From the NCBI GenBank assembly GCA_964645755.1, contig CAZYBT010000001.1, positions 26,542-90,541 of the forward strand: DNA of 64,000 nt, read 5' to 3'. The notes below the pieces were generated by a model that worked only from the letters and a program-made list of their open reading frames with translations, was not told the origin of the DNA and made no database searches. A program made the position numbers and the translations under genes. The number at the start of each line of letters is the position of its first letter. Position 1 is the first letter of the stretch. Shown here piece by piece: positions 9,052 to 19,011 of this stretch. This stretch comes from VMCP01 sp964645755. Lineage in GTDB: Bacteria; Bacteroidota; Bacteroidia; NS11-12g; UBA955.

Positions 9052-9968
9052 GTAAAATAACCATTTGCATACCTGTTTATGAAAGGTATAATTATTTTGA
9101 AACAGCGATACAATCTGCTTTAAATCAAACAGTTAAATGTGAAATTTTGGTTTCTGACAATGCTTCCTCGCATTATAAATTTAGAGATTATTGTGAGTTA
9201 AATAATATTCAATATTCTCGAAACGAAAATAATCTTGGTGTATTTGCAAATTGGAATAAATGCATTGAGTTAGCAAGAACTGAATTTGCAATTATTCTTT
9301 CTGATGACGATATCTTAAAACCAACATATGTTGAAGAGTTCATTCAAGCTTTAAGCGAATTCCCGGATATTGATTTATATTACACGAATTTCGATATATA
9401 TGATTTCGGATTAAAAAAATTACTATCACACAATCATAATATTCCATTTGGTTACTATGAAAATAATCTGGAGGTTCTGAAATATGGGGCTGATTTTGGT
9501 TTGTCATTTCCAATTTTTACTTCTGCAATTAAAAGGGCTAAGTTTGACGGATTTCAAGAAAAATTTCATTCATGCTCAGATTGGATTTGGATGTATTCCG
9601 AGGTTCGAAAAATTAATCTTTATGGAAACAATCAAATTTTGGTAACTCGGGGAAATCATGATAACAATGATTCCAAAAATAGCGAAACTTCAGTGAGGGC
9701 ACTCATTGGTATGTCATATATATATGGTTTTAGGTTGAGAGAGATATTTAGAAATAATGATTATTTAAAAAATAAAAGTATATTAAAGGCATACAGTGTT
9801 ATTATTAATTTGTTTGCGTATAATGAAAATGCTAAAATTGAATATATTTTAGAGAATCAATATAATATTTACGGTGATATGGTGCAGAAAAATTATTTTA
9901 TAAAATTTGTACCAAAAGTAATGTTGAGGTTAATCTACAAACTGTTTTTTAGACGTTATTTTGGATAA
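9048..9968 (+). CDS. family 2 glycosyltransferase
   Basis: Cytoplasmic GT-A fold glycosyltransferase of 306 aa. The N-terminus (ITICIPVYERYNYF) and the metal-binding LSDDD at about residues 84-88 are typical of GT2. It probably adds one sugar to the undecaprenyl-linked repeat unit. As the first transferase after the dideoxyhexose genes it is one candidate for transferring that sugar, but donor and acceptor cannot be read from the sequence. The start ATG overlaps the upstream stop by 4 bases. Confidence 0.88.
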   Translation: MSKITICIPVYERYNYFETAIQSALNQTVKCEILVSDNASSHYKFRDYCELNNIQYSRNENNLGVFANWNKCIELARTEFAIILSDDDILKPTYVEEFIQALSEFPDIDLYYTNFDIYDFGLKKLLSHNHNIPFGYYENNLEVLKYGADFGLSFPIFTSAIKRAKFDGFQEKFHSCSDWIWMYSEVRKINLYGNNQILVTRGNHDNNDSKNSETSVRALIGMSYIYGFRLREIFRNNDYLKNKSILKAYSVIINLFAYNENAKIEYILENQYNIYGDMVQKNYFIKFVPKVMLRLIYKLFFRRYFG

Positions 9969-11262
9969 AAATTCAATTTTCAAGCAGCAAGTGTTTTGGT
10001 CATTGATTATCCGTGGTGGTGGTATAATGATCACATTGATTCAGGTGCCGCTTTTATTGGATATTATGCAACAAGAGAAATATGGGGTATGGTTGACTTT
10101 ACTAAATGTTGTAAATTGGATCTCTGTTTTTGATTTGGGAATAACAAATGGTTTAAGAAACAAGCTTTCTGAACTTTACATTAACCAAAATCAGAATGAT
10201 GCAAGGAAGTACATATTCAATGTTTTTTCATTTTTATTTTTATTTTTCTTATTGATTTTCATAATTTTTAAATTATTTGAAACACAATTGAATTTTCAGA
10301 GTCTATTCAATACGAAAAAAATTTCTGAGAACCAACTTTCTAATATTTTCAACATCGTTTTTAGTGGTATTATTTTTAGATTTATTTTTCAAATACCGGT
10401 GGTTTTAGAAACAGCTAAAGGATATACTCATGTTTCAAATGCATTGTTACTCACAGGTAATATTTTAGGCATTATTTTCTTGTATATTAGAAGTGTTTTA
10501 TCGTCTGAAATGATTGAATTAAGTACAGTTGGTTTTTCTGTAGTATGGATTCCCAATATTCTTTATTTAATATACTTTTTATGGTTTATTTTCCATGATA
10601 ATCGTATTTTTATGCCAAGATGGAGTGAGTTTGATTTGCCATTTATCAAACCACTGATGAAAATTAGTTTTCATTTCTTTCTAATTCAATTAACTGCATT
10701 GATCATTTTCGCGAGTATTCCATTTATTCTATCGCAACTTTTAAATCCATCTCATGCAACTGAGTACAATTTGGCGAACAGTATTTTCAATATCCCCTTA
10801 CTTGTAATGGGTGTATTGTGCAATCCAATTACTCCCTTAGTAACTCAAGCATTTGTTCAATCCGACAAAAAATGGTTAAGGCAAATTTTAAGAAAATTCA
10901 ATTTCTATGCCTTAATACTCATCTCAATTACATGGATTTTGTTCTTATTTTCGCAATCGATCTATGGCCTTTGGATTGGCAATAAAGTTTCAATAAATGG
11001 AGGTTTAGTATTTTGGATTGCGATTTATACATCGGTCAATTTATTTTTGCAGCCTTACACCAATATTTACAACGGAATTGGTAAACTTGGCGTTGTTGCT
11101 TTTTTGTCGCCTATAGGTGTATGCATTTTTTTATTTTCTGCTTACTATTTAACAAATTTTTTTAATAATTCGACAGGGGTTGTAATGGGGTTAATTTTAT
11201 CATCTTTAATTGGATTAATTTACATCCCTGTAAAAGTGTTCAAGGAAATTCGAAATTTGTAA
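9961..11262 (+). CDS. wzx: Wzx-type polysaccharide flippase
   Basis: A 433-aa polytopic membrane protein with about twelve hydrophobic segments and the MATE/PST-like N-terminus (LIIRGGGIMITLIQVPLLL, then GVWLTLLN). It is expected to flip the undecaprenyl-linked repeat unit across the inner membrane. The start is TTG, overlapping the end of the GT2 gene by 8 bases. The polymerase-like gene follows with a one-base overlap, a normal Wzx-Wzy arrangement. Confidence 0.88.
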   Translation: MDKNSIFKQQVFWSLIIRGGGIMITLIQVPLLLDIMQQEKYGVWLTLLNVVNWISVFDLGITNGLRNKLSELYINQNQNDARKYIFNVFSFLFLFFLLIFIIFKLFETQLNFQSLFNTKKISENQLSNIFNIVFSGIIFRFIFQIPVVLETAKGYTHVSNALLLTGNILGIIFLYIRSVLSSEMIELSTVGFSVVWIPNILYLIYFLWFIFHDNRIFMPRWSEFDLPFIKPLMKISFHFFLIQLTALIIFASIPFILSQLLNPSHATEYNLANSIFNIPLLVMGVLCNPITPLVTQAFVQSDKKWLRQILRKFNFYALILISITWILFLFSQSIYGLWIGNKVSINGGLVFWIAIYTSVNLFLQPYTNIYNGIGKLGVVAFLSPIGVCIFLFSAYYLTNFFNNSTGVVMGLILSSLIGLIYIPVKVFKEIRNL

Positions 11263-12662
11263 TGAACAATCTAGACATTAATAATTTATATTTTGTTGCA
11301 TGGATTTCGACGTTTATTCAATTGCTGACCTTGGTGATGCAATTTGTAAAATATGGGTATAAATCTTTGTTACATCCGGGATTCTGGTTTGTAACCGTTT
11401 GGATTGGTAGTTTTTTATCTTTTATTCTTTATTTAAACATTGGATTTACGTTTATAATTTTTAATCCTGAGGATGTAATAGAATTGATGGTATATGTTGA
11501 TTTTACTTCCATTTGTCTTTTGTTTTTTGGTTGGTTTAAATCCGCTAAAATTAAAGATCATCAAATGAATTTTAAATTTGTAATTGAAGAAAAACTCCTT
11601 AAATATTTGAGCATTATTTTGTTTTCAGTTGTACTGATTAACTGGTATAAAAGTGGATCAGACATCGTTAGTAATAGAGCCGCCGGAAGTGCTGAAATGC
11701 TGAAAAATCAGAAAATGGTGTCTCAAATTGGGGTTGCCACATTATTATTCAATATTGCGAAGTCAGCAAATCTCGTATTGCTTACGTATACCTCTTTTAA
11801 AATCACAAAAGCCATTGTTGAGAAAAGTTTTGAGAAGATTAAATTTTATTACTATTTGCCAACGCTTACTATGATTTTAGGCACAGTGGTTTCCGGCGGT
11901 AGGGCGGGAGTAATTTATGCTTTGATTTACTTTTCAACGGGTCTATTTATTGCATTATCGACCATGAAAAACGGTCAGTTGTATTTATTAAAAAGAATGA
12001 GCGGTTTTATGGCAATTGCATTAGTTGGATTTTCATTGTATTCTACATTGATAAATCAATTAAGAGCAGAAAGTACAGATTATGATCCTTCATTTGAGAA
12101 ATGGAAAGATTATCCTGCCTTGGTACCTATCTCGGGAATTGTACAATATCTTACAGACCATTATCCCGGATATCAACTCAGAAAAGAAGACAGTGTAACG
12201 CCTGAACTGGAAATGGGTGAGAAAACATTTTCATTTATATTGTTTTTCAATATTCCATTTATTTCGCAATTGTACAATGCTCCTATTGGTCTTGCGAGTT
12301 ACTACGGATTTAAACTGCCAGAAGCGGTTGAATTGGGTGCCAGAGGTCTGGAATGGGAAAATACCACCGCCACTATTTTTCTGAATGTTTATGATGATTT
12401 TGGTTATTATGGTACCTTCATCGCAATCTTCGTCTTTTGTTTTCTTACCGAATTTGTTTTTACAAGATTTGTTCTTGCCGATAATGATAATTATCTTATT
12501 TCAATGTTCCCTTTTGCAATATTTTTATACCTTTGGACGCAATCTATTTTCTCTCATCATACAGTAGGAAGTTGGATGGGTACACTTTTTTATCAATATT
12601 TAATTTTAGATATTCTCAATTATTTATTTACACCTAGAATCTTGACTACCAAAATAGAATGA
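11262..12662 (+). CDS. wzy: Wzy-like O-antigen/capsule polymerase
   Basis: A 466-aa membrane protein with about eleven predicted spans. A large hydrophilic loop at about residues 265-350 contains charged and Tyr-rich sequence (RAESTDYDPSFEKW), the topology expected for a Wzy polymerase that links repeat units in the periplasm. Wzy proteins share little sequence, so the call rests on topology, size and position right after the flippase. A one-base stop/start overlap joins it to wzx and a 4-base overlap to the next transferase. Confidence 0.78.
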   Translation: MNNLDINNLYFVAWISTFIQLLTLVMQFVKYGYKSLLHPGFWFVTVWIGSFLSFILYLNIGFTFIIFNPEDVIELMVYVDFTSICLLFFGWFKSAKIKDHQMNFKFVIEEKLLKYLSIILFSVVLINWYKSGSDIVSNRAAGSAEMLKNQKMVSQIGVATLLFNIAKSANLVLLTYTSFKITKAIVEKSFEKIKFYYYLPTLTMILGTVVSGGRAGVIYALIYFSTGLFIALSTMKNGQLYLLKRMSGFMAIALVGFSLYSTLINQLRAESTDYDPSFEKWKDYPALVPISGIVQYLTDHYPGYQLRKEDSVTPELEMGEKTFSFILFFNIPFISQLYNAPIGLASYYGFKLPEAVELGARGLEWENTTATIFLNVYDDFGYYGTFIAIFVFCFLTEFVFTRFVLADNDNYLISMFPFAIFLYLWTQSIFSHHTVGSWMGTLFYQYLILDILNYLFTPRILTTKIE

Positions 12663-13921
12663 GAATACTCTGGTTTACAAATACCCCTTGCGGTGCAATT
12701 GGTTATCTAAATCAAAGCCATGCAAGCGGTGGTTGGATGTTATCGCTTGAAAAATTGGTGAATCAGAGTTGTGAATTGCATGTTGCATTTTATCATCACC
12801 AAAAAATGGATTCTTTCTTTTATCAAAATACTTGGTATCACCCTATTTTTATTCCTCAAAATACATTCCAAAGGTTGGTTAAACTCTTAAAAAAGAAGTT
12901 TTTATCGATTAAAAGTGTTGAATATTTGATCGACGTTATTGATAATGTTCAGCCCAATTTGATACATATTCATGGAAGTGAAAATGATTTTGTTAGGGTC
13001 ATTGATCGAACAAATATTCCAGTTGTTTTGTCCATACAAGGTATCGCATCATCGGTTTATGCAGCTTTTAATGGAGGTTTTTCATCAGAAGTTTTGAAAA
13101 AAGTTAAAAACAGAAATATTTTATACCATTTATTTGGAATAGGTTTTTTTGAAAAAATGAATATTGACTTGTATGAGAGATCACTCATTGAAAATCAATA
13201 TTTGAGTGAAATTAAATATTTCTTCGGCAGAACTCATTGGGATTTTTCTGTGAGCAGGGTTTTTGCCCCAAATTCTGAATATTTTAAGTTGAATGAAGTT
13301 TTGAGGGATTCATTTTATGAAGTTAACCCCAAAAGCAATTATGATATTGGTGATACTTTGAAGTTGTTTTCAATTTGCTCTAATACACCAAATAAAGGTT
13401 TGGATGTCATTATTGGCTGTGTGAATCAATTAAATAAATTGGGAATAAGGCATGAATGGAAATTGGCTGGGTTATCAAAGAATGACGAAATTGTGCTTTT
13501 ATCATTAAATAAATTTGGAATTCAAAAGTTACCAGATTCACTTAAATTTATTGGATTTTGTGATGAGCAGAGTTTACAATCTGAAATAGTTGACGCAGAC
13601 ATTTTTGTATTCACTTCCTATATCGAGAATAGTCCGAATAGTTTAAGCGAAGCGATGATATTAGGATTGCCCTGTGTGGCTTCGAATGTTGGTGGTGTTG
13701 CATCAATGATAAGTCAAAATCACTCAGGATTATTATTTGCAGCAGGTGACTATTTTATGTTAACTGGATCTATTTTATCTTTATTAGAATCACAAAAACT
13801 AAGAAATAATATTGGAACTCAGGCTAGATTATCTGCTTTGAAATTTCATGATAAAGACATGATTATTGAACAGTTGTTTTCTTCATATAAACAAATATTA
13901 AATAGAACACGGAATGATTAA
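12659..13921 (+). CDS. family 4 glycosyltransferase
   Basis: GT-B fold retaining glycosyltransferase, 420 aa. The C-terminal nucleotide-sugar site is recognisable in ENSPNSLSEAMILGLPCVAS (about residues 323-342), which carries the conserved E-x7-E type motif, followed by NVGG. The N-terminal acceptor domain is less conserved. It probably builds one linkage of the repeat unit. Its ATG overlaps the wzy stop by 4 bases and it overlaps the next gene by 8. Confidence 0.88.
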   Translation: MRILWFTNTPCGAIGYLNQSHASGGWMLSLEKLVNQSCELHVAFYHHQKMDSFFYQNTWYHPIFIPQNTFQRLVKLLKKKFLSIKSVEYLIDVIDNVQPNLIHIHGSENDFVRVIDRTNIPVVLSIQGIASSVYAAFNGGFSSEVLKKVKNRNILYHLFGIGFFEKMNIDLYERSLIENQYLSEIKYFFGRTHWDFSVSRVFAPNSEYFKLNEVLRDSFYEVNPKSNYDIGDTLKLFSICSNTPNKGLDVIIGCVNQLNKLGIRHEWKLAGLSKNDEIVLLSLNKFGIQKLPDSLKFIGFCDEQSLQSEIVDADIFVFTSYIENSPNSLSEAMILGLPCVASNVGGVASMISQNHSGLLFAAGDYFMLTGSILSLLESQKLRNNIGTQARLSALKFHDKDMIIEQLFSSYKQILNRTRND

Positions 13922-14507
13922 CAGGATAATCAATCACATCAACTTCCGAAGATTACAATGGATCAAGATATGTTGTACTTTTTTCATTTACATTTTAAAT
14001 CAGTTGAAGCAAATAAAAATGTTGAATGGAAATCAGTTTTATGGGTATACAAAATTTCATAAGGAACAGCATTCTGATATTGATATTGGGAGCAATAATG
14101 TTTTTCGATCAAGTAGGTTCTCAAACCTTATTGGAATTAATCGACCCTGCATAATATCGACTTTGAATCCAAACGCAAAGTTGAAAATTGGAAATAATTG
14201 TGGTCTCAGCGGAACAGTGATCAATTGTTTTCATCATGTTTCTATTGGAAATGATGTGATGATTGGTGCAAATAGTTTGATTATGGATGGAGATTGGCAT
14301 TTGGAAGATCCAAGAGCTGGTGATTCAAAATCAATCATATTAGAGGATAATGTTTGGATTGGTGAGGGTGTAAAGGTTCTAAAAGGCGTGAGAATCGGGC
14401 GAAACAGTGTAATTGGTGCAGGAAGCATTGTAACAAAAGATATTCCTCATAATGTATTCGCTGCTGGTAATCCTTGTAAAGTATTAAAGAATTTAAATGA
14501 GTCATAG
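13914..14507 (+). CDS. hexapeptide-repeat acyltransferase (WbbJ/CysE-like)
   Basis: A left-handed beta-helix acyltransferase of 197 aa. Hexapeptide-type repeats run from about residue 80 to the end (IGSNN..., IGNNCGLSG, IGNDVMIGANS, LEDNVWIGEGV, IGRNSVIGAGS), closing with GNPCKVL. A hydrophobic stretch near residues 18-34 precedes the fold. Such enzymes use acetyl-CoA to O-acetylate sugars, so an O-acetyl decoration of the polysaccharide is the likely role. Substrate is unknown. It overlaps the neighbours on both sides. Confidence 0.85.
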   Translation: MINRIINHINFRRLQWIKICCTFFIYILNQLKQIKMLNGNQFYGYTKFHKEQHSDIDIGSNNVFRSSRFSNLIGINRPCIISTLNPNAKLKIGNNCGLSGTVINCFHHVSIGNDVMIGANSLIMDGDWHLEDPRAGDSKSIILEDNVWIGEGVKVLKGVRIGRNSVIGAGSIVTKDIPHNVFAAGNPCKVLKNLNES

Positions 14508-15696
14508 AAAAGGGGTGATTTTTCTACATGAAGGTACATTCCCTGACGGATATGCAATGGCATTTCGATTGAGAATGTACACTGAGATGTTGGAGAATGA
14601 TTTTGATGTTAAGGTACTTGTGCCACGTTTACCAAAGTCAAATGATAATTCAAAGAAATATCAATTGTTTACGCTTTGGAATAGAAATGTCTCTTCAAAT
14701 ATTTTAGTCAGGAAGTTATCTTATTACATTCAAGATTTAAAGTGGACGTACTTTTTATATCAAAACAGAAGTCAATTCGATGTGATATTTGTGGCAGCAA
14801 TGTCGATTTTTCCATTGCTCGTGATTACACTTTTTGCAAAACTTTTTTCCAAGAGATTAATTTTGGAATTAAATGAATTTCCTTATTCTAGCCAAGGTGG
14901 TAATTTTATTGATGACCTAAATGGTTATAAAAGGTACAGGAGATTTTTAACGGAAAATTTAATTTATAAAAATTGTTTTGGGGTAATTTCTATTTCGCCC
15001 AAATTAACTCAATACATCAAAAAATTAGTGCCAAATATTAGAGTGGTTGAAATTCCAATTCTGTGTGATGTTCAGTATTTTAATTCTTTAGATAGTATAG
15101 AATCAGCTCAACCTCACAAACAAAAATACACCGTTCATGCAAGTAATTTAAGTGAATACAAGGATGGATTTAGTACCAATTTGAAGGCAATTGGAAAATT
15201 TAATCTCGAACAAGTAAAAGAAGATGATAAAATTCATCTTTACATTACATTAGATGGAATACCTCCGCTTTTATCTCATTCAATAAATCAAATTTTAACA
15301 ACTTACGACCTCCATTCTTTTGTTCATTTTATTGGTTATCAAGATGATATAAGTTTATTTAATTTGTACAAAAATGCCGCATTTCTCATCATCAACAAAC
15401 CAATAAATCTTCAGAATGATTACAATTTCCCAACTAAATTATCTGAATATTTATATTTTTCAAAAGCATTATTGGTTTCTACAAACAATGCGATGGATCA
15501 GTTTCTAGAAGATTCTCAAAATTGTTTGAAGTTTGAATCTAATAACGACCAAGATTTATTAAATCTCATCAAAAAATTGCTATCTAATCAGATTCAAATG
15601 AATGGGTTGAATTTTAATGCGAGAAATACGGTAACTCAACATTTTGACTTTCGTATGAATGCCGCAAAATTAAATCTCTTCTTTCGTAACGCGTGA
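14497..15696 (+). CDS. GT-B glycosyltransferase
   Basis: A 399-aa protein with the layout of a GT4-like glycosyltransferase. A C-terminal segment FPTKLSEYLYFSKALLVSTN (about residues 307-326) corresponds to the donor-binding region, preceded by a Rossmann-type segment HFIGYQDDISLFNLY. The N-terminal half is divergent (FLHEGTFPDGYAMAFRLRMY). It is probably one of the repeat-unit transferases. The ATG overlaps the acyltransferase by 11 bases. Confidence 0.78.
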   Translation: MSHRKGVIFLHEGTFPDGYAMAFRLRMYTEMLENDFDVKVLVPRLPKSNDNSKKYQLFTLWNRNVSSNILVRKLSYYIQDLKWTYFLYQNRSQFDVIFVAAMSIFPLLVITLFAKLFSKRLILELNEFPYSSQGGNFIDDLNGYKRYRRFLTENLIYKNCFGVISISPKLTQYIKKLVPNIRVVEIPILCDVQYFNSLDSIESAQPHKQKYTVHASNLSEYKDGFSTNLKAIGKFNLEQVKEDDKIHLYITLDGIPPLLSHSINQILTTYDLHSFVHFIGYQDDISLFNLYKNAAFLIINKPINLQNDYNFPTKLSEYLYFSKALLVSTNNAMDQFLEDSQNCLKFESNNDQDLLNLIKKLLSNQIQMNGLNFNARNTVTQHFDFRMNAAKLNLFFRNA

Positions 15697-16799
15697 AAAA
15701 ATATATTTTAAATACGATTAAAAATTTTGGTCCCAAGGTTCACTCTAAGATCGTCATTTTTGAATCCGATGATTGGGGCTCGTTTAGAATTCCCAATAAT
15801 AGTGCTTATCAAGCTCTTGAAGCAAAAGGAGTTCAATTAAAATTTCCGGGTTCAGATCAATACAATCTTTATGATAATTTGGAGAGCACCCATGATCTCG
15901 AACTGTTATTTGAATTACTCACTTCGCATAAAGATCATCTAAACAATCCTGTTACTTTCACTCCACTCTCGTTGGTGGCTAATCCAGATTTTAAAAAAAT
16001 AAAAGAATCTGGTTACCAACATTATTTTTCCCTTAATCTGAAAGAATCATTTGACCATTATAACAAGGGTAATGTGCTTGATTTATATTTTAAAGGAATT
16101 TCAGAAGGAATTTTTCTTCCTCAATTTCATGGAAGGGAACATCTAAATGTAGCAGTTTGGATGAGAGCCTTGCAAAATAATATTGGTGATTCTAGAATAG
16201 CGTTTGAACAAGAGGTATGGGGACAAATCAACACGCATCCTAATCATATTTTTTATCAAGCGGCATTCGATTTAGAATACCCCGGAGATATAACTTCACA
16301 AAAGGAGATCATTCAAAATGGTTTAGAATTGTTTAAAAGCACATTTGGATATAAAGCCGAATATTTTGTCCCTCCAAATGGACCAATGAACAATCAATTG
16401 TTACCAATATTGGCTCATTGTGGAATCAAATTAATTTCATCTGATACAATACAATTAGAGGTTTTGGGAAATGGTAAGACCTCTAAACATTTTCGATATA
16501 TGGGAATGAAGAACAAGTTTGGACAGAGATTTATTAAGCGAAATTGCTTTTTTGAGCCTTCTGGAAGAGATAAAGATTGGGTTGATTCGTGTTTGAGGGA
16601 CATTGAGTTAGCATTTAGATATGGTAAACCTGCTGTGATTAGTACGCATAGGGTAAATTATGTGGGTGATCGAAATGCCGACAATCGAGATTTTGGTTTA
16701 AAACAATTGGATAAACTCATAAAATTGATGCTTCTAAAATGGCCAGATATTGAGTTTACGAATACGCCTAAATTATTTGATTATTTCGATAAAAATTGA
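15693..16799 (+). CDS. polysaccharide deacetylase-like protein, copy 1
   Basis: A 368-aa protein resembling the polysaccharide (de)acetylase-like proteins found in Bacteroidota surface-polysaccharide loci. Candidate catalytic or metal-binding elements are ESDDWG (Asp26, Asp27), HGREH (His146-His150), PPNGP (about residue 229) and STHRVNY (His319). The DD and His motifs recall carbohydrate esterase family 4. There is no signal peptide, so it would act in the cytoplasm, perhaps on a sugar nucleotide or lipid-linked intermediate. The start is GTG with a 4-base overlap upstream. The next gene is a complete paralogue with the same motifs. Whether it removes or transfers an acyl group is not known. 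Confidence 0.72.
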   Translation: MKKYILNTIKNFGPKVHSKIVIFESDDWGSFRIPNNSAYQALEAKGVQLKFPGSDQYNLYDNLESTHDLELLFELLTSHKDHLNNPVTFTPLSLVANPDFKKIKESGYQHYFSLNLKESFDHYNKGNVLDLYFKGISEGIFLPQFHGREHLNVAVWMRALQNNIGDSRIAFEQEVWGQINTHPNHIFYQAAFDLEYPGDITSQKEIIQNGLELFKSTFGYKAEYFVPPNGPMNNQLLPILAHCGIKLISSDTIQLEVLGNGKTSKHFRYMGMKNKFGQRFIKRNCFFEPSGRDKDWVDSCLRDIELAFRYGKPAVISTHRVNYVGDRNADNRDFGLKQLDKLIKLMLLKWPDIEFTNTPKLFDYFDKN

Positions 16800-17905
16800 A
16801 ATTAATAAATAAACTTAAACAAAATTTAATTTCGATTCCTGGTACAAAGGTTAATCGAAAATTGGTAATTTTTGAGTCAGACGATTGGGGAGCAGAGAGA
16901 ATTCCAGACAAATCAACGAAAGACGAACTGCTTCGTTTGGGATTGATGGATAAAAAAAACAAATTTAATTTAATCGATACTTTAGAAAGCTCTGATGATT
17001 TGATTTCACTGTATGATTTGTTGTCTAAATATAAAGATCGCAATGGTAGAACGCCTGTTATTACAACCAATTTTTTAACGGCGAATCCGGATTTTGAACA
17101 AATTAAACGCAGTGAATTTCAAGAATATCATTACGAATCTATTGAAAAAACCTATGAAAAAAAAGCTGATAATCAGAGTGTTTTGAACTTAATTTTAGAG
17201 GGAAAACAATCTGGATTAATAAGGCCTCAATTTCATGGTAGAGAACATATTCATGTTACCCAATGGATGAGAAGGTTGAATATTGATGATTCAGTATCCC
17301 GAAAATCATTTGATTTTGGTGTTTTTTGCTTAGATGATAATGGTGGTGGACATCGTGAAAATTTAATGGCCGCATTTGATTATCAAACTGAATCTGAGGT
17401 TGATTTAATGAATGATATTTTCATATCTGGCTATCAACAGTTCGAAAAGATTTTTGGATATAAATCAAAATCAATGATTGCTCCATGTTACGTTTGGGGA
17501 AATAACATTGAAAAAGTTTCGAGTGATTTGGGGGTCAATTTCATTCAAGGTATATTCAATCAATATATTCCAACATTGGGTGATGAAAAGTATCATTTAA
17601 CATGGCATTTTTTGGGTGATAAAAATAAATTTGGTCAGCGCTATCTGGTGCGGAATGCATTTTTTGAAGTATTTGAAAACGATCAAATGGATTATGTAGA
17701 TACATGTTTAAAGCGAATTGAAATTGCATTTAGATGGGGAAAACCTGCTATCATTGGAACGCACAGAATTAATTTTGTTGGTGGACTCGATGAAAAAAAT
17801 AGAATGAATTTCCATAAGAAATTAGAAGAATTAATAAAAAAAATGTTACAAAAATGGCCGGATTTAGAATTTATTTCTACCGACCAATTAGAAAATTATC
17901 TTTGA
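16796..17905 (+). CDS. polysaccharide deacetylase-like protein, copy 2
   Basis: A 369-aa paralogue of the preceding gene, colinear along its whole length and with the same motifs: ESDDWG (Asp29, Asp30), HGREH (starting at His147), APCYVWGN where copy 1 has PPNGP, and GTHRINF (His323). The two proteins are clearly diverged, so the duplication is not recent, and both look intact. The start is TTG in a TTGA overlap with the upstream stop, a pattern used repeatedly in this operon. Two substrates, or two positions on the same glycan, are plausible. Confidence 0.72.
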   Translation: MKLINKLKQNLISIPGTKVNRKLVIFESDDWGAERIPDKSTKDELLRLGLMDKKNKFNLIDTLESSDDLISLYDLLSKYKDRNGRTPVITTNFLTANPDFEQIKRSEFQEYHYESIEKTYEKKADNQSVLNLILEGKQSGLIRPQFHGREHIHVTQWMRRLNIDDSVSRKSFDFGVFCLDDNGGGHRENLMAAFDYQTESEVDLMNDIFISGYQQFEKIFGYKSKSMIAPCYVWGNNIEKVSSDLGVNFIQGIFNQYIPTLGDEKYHLTWHFLGDKNKFGQRYLVRNAFFEVFENDQMDYVDTCLKRIEIAFRWGKPAIIGTHRINFVGGLDEKNRMNFHKKLEELIKKMLQKWPDLEFISTDQLENYL

Positions 17906-19011
17906 TGGCTTTTGAAAATAAACACATTTTAGACTTACAACCTTATAAGGTGGCAAGTCACAAAATTTGGGAAGTAGCATCTTCCGAACGTGCTGAAGTA
18001 CTGAAACTTGATTGGAATGAAGCAACCGTGCCACCAAGTCCTATGGTGCAAAAACGGATATTAGAACTTGTAAGCGGTCCAAATTTCTATAATTTATACC
18101 CAGCAACGCATAGTGAAGTATTGCATGAAAAACTCTGCAATTATGCCCAGGTTAAAAAGGAAAATCTCCAGTATTTCCCGAGCTCTGATGCTTTGCATGA
18201 GTATATAGCAACAGTATTCTTAAGCGAGAAAGATACAGTATTGTTATTAGGTCCAACTTATGATAATTTTAGATTAACTTGTGAATCACACGGAGCCAAA
18301 ACAGAATATTTTAATTATTCGGAAACCTTTGAGTTAAATGTAGAATTTTTTGAGAATAAAATAGAAAATATTCACCCTAAATTGGTATACATCTGTAATC
18401 CAAATAACCCCACAGGAAATTTAATTTCAACGGATTATATCGAAAGCCTGTTACTGAAATTTCCAAATGTGCTTTTCCTTATAGATGAAGCCTACACAGA
18501 GTTTAGCGGTCATTCGGTGAAGGATTTTGCCCATCAGTTTTCGAATTTATTGATCACACGAACTTTGTCGAAGGCTTTTGCTTTGGCAAATTTTAGAATT
18601 GGATATCTCATTTCGTCGGAAGAAATTATACGCAATATCTCAAAAATTCGCAATCCTAAGAATTTCACTACATTTTCGCAGGAGGCTACAATTGCTGCAT
18701 TATCGGATGTTGAATATATGCAAAACTATGTTGAGGAAGTAAAAACTGCAAAAGCAAAATTTATCGATTTTCTTTCTAAAAATGGCCAGAGAATTATTCC
18801 TTTCAACGGACACGGAAATTTTATTTTAATTAAGTTTGAATCTGATGAAATTAAAAATAAATTCATTGAATTTATGGAGTTCAATAATATTTTCTTGAGA
18901 AATTTAACTCATAGTTCTTTGCTAAATAAATGCCTCAGGATCACAATTGGTAATGTAAAACAAATGCAATTTGTACAAGATAAAATTACTGAATTTTGGC
19001 AGAAAAATTGA
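17905..19011 (+). CDS. HisC-like class I/II PLP aminotransferase
   Basis: A fold-type I PLP enzyme of 368 aa resembling histidinol-phosphate aminotransferase. Visible landmarks are LDWNEATVPPSP near the N-terminus, CNPNNPTGN, LIDEAYTEF and the PLP lysine in RTLSKAFALA (about Lys223), with the phosphate-binding Arg soon after. I chose the ATG in the TGATG overlap with the upstream stop; an upstream in-frame start would overlap by 52 bases. Being inside a polysaccharide locus and next to a phosphatase, it probably aminates a small phosphorylated keto compound rather than making histidine. A CobD-like decarboxylase role is an alternative. Confidence 0.82.
   Translation: MAFENKHILDLQPYKVASHKIWEVASSERAEVLKLDWNEATVPPSPMVQKRILELVSGPNFYNLYPATHSEVLHEKLCNYAQVKKENLQYFPSSDALHEYIATVFLSEKDTVLLLGPTYDNFRLTCESHGAKTEYFNYSETFELNVEFFENKIENIHPKLVYICNPNNPTGNLISTDYIESLLLKFPNVLFLIDEAYTEFSGHSVKDFAHQFSNLLITRTLSKAFALANFRIGYLISSEEIIRNISKIRNPKNFTTFSQEATIAALSDVEYMQNYVEEVKTAKAKFIDFLSKNGQRIIPFNGHGNFILIKFESDEIKNKFIEFMEFNNIFLRNLTHSSLLNKCLRITIGNVKQMQFVQDKITEFWQKN

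Noticed and set aside
17854..17904. N-terminal extension of the HisC-like aminotransferase
   Set aside because: It would overlap the preceding gene by 52 bases; the TGATG junction gives a normal N-terminus.
15693..17905. Two similar adjacent genes as halves of one frameshifted gene
   Set aside because: Each has the full set of motifs and full length, and they align to each other from end to end, so they are paralogues.
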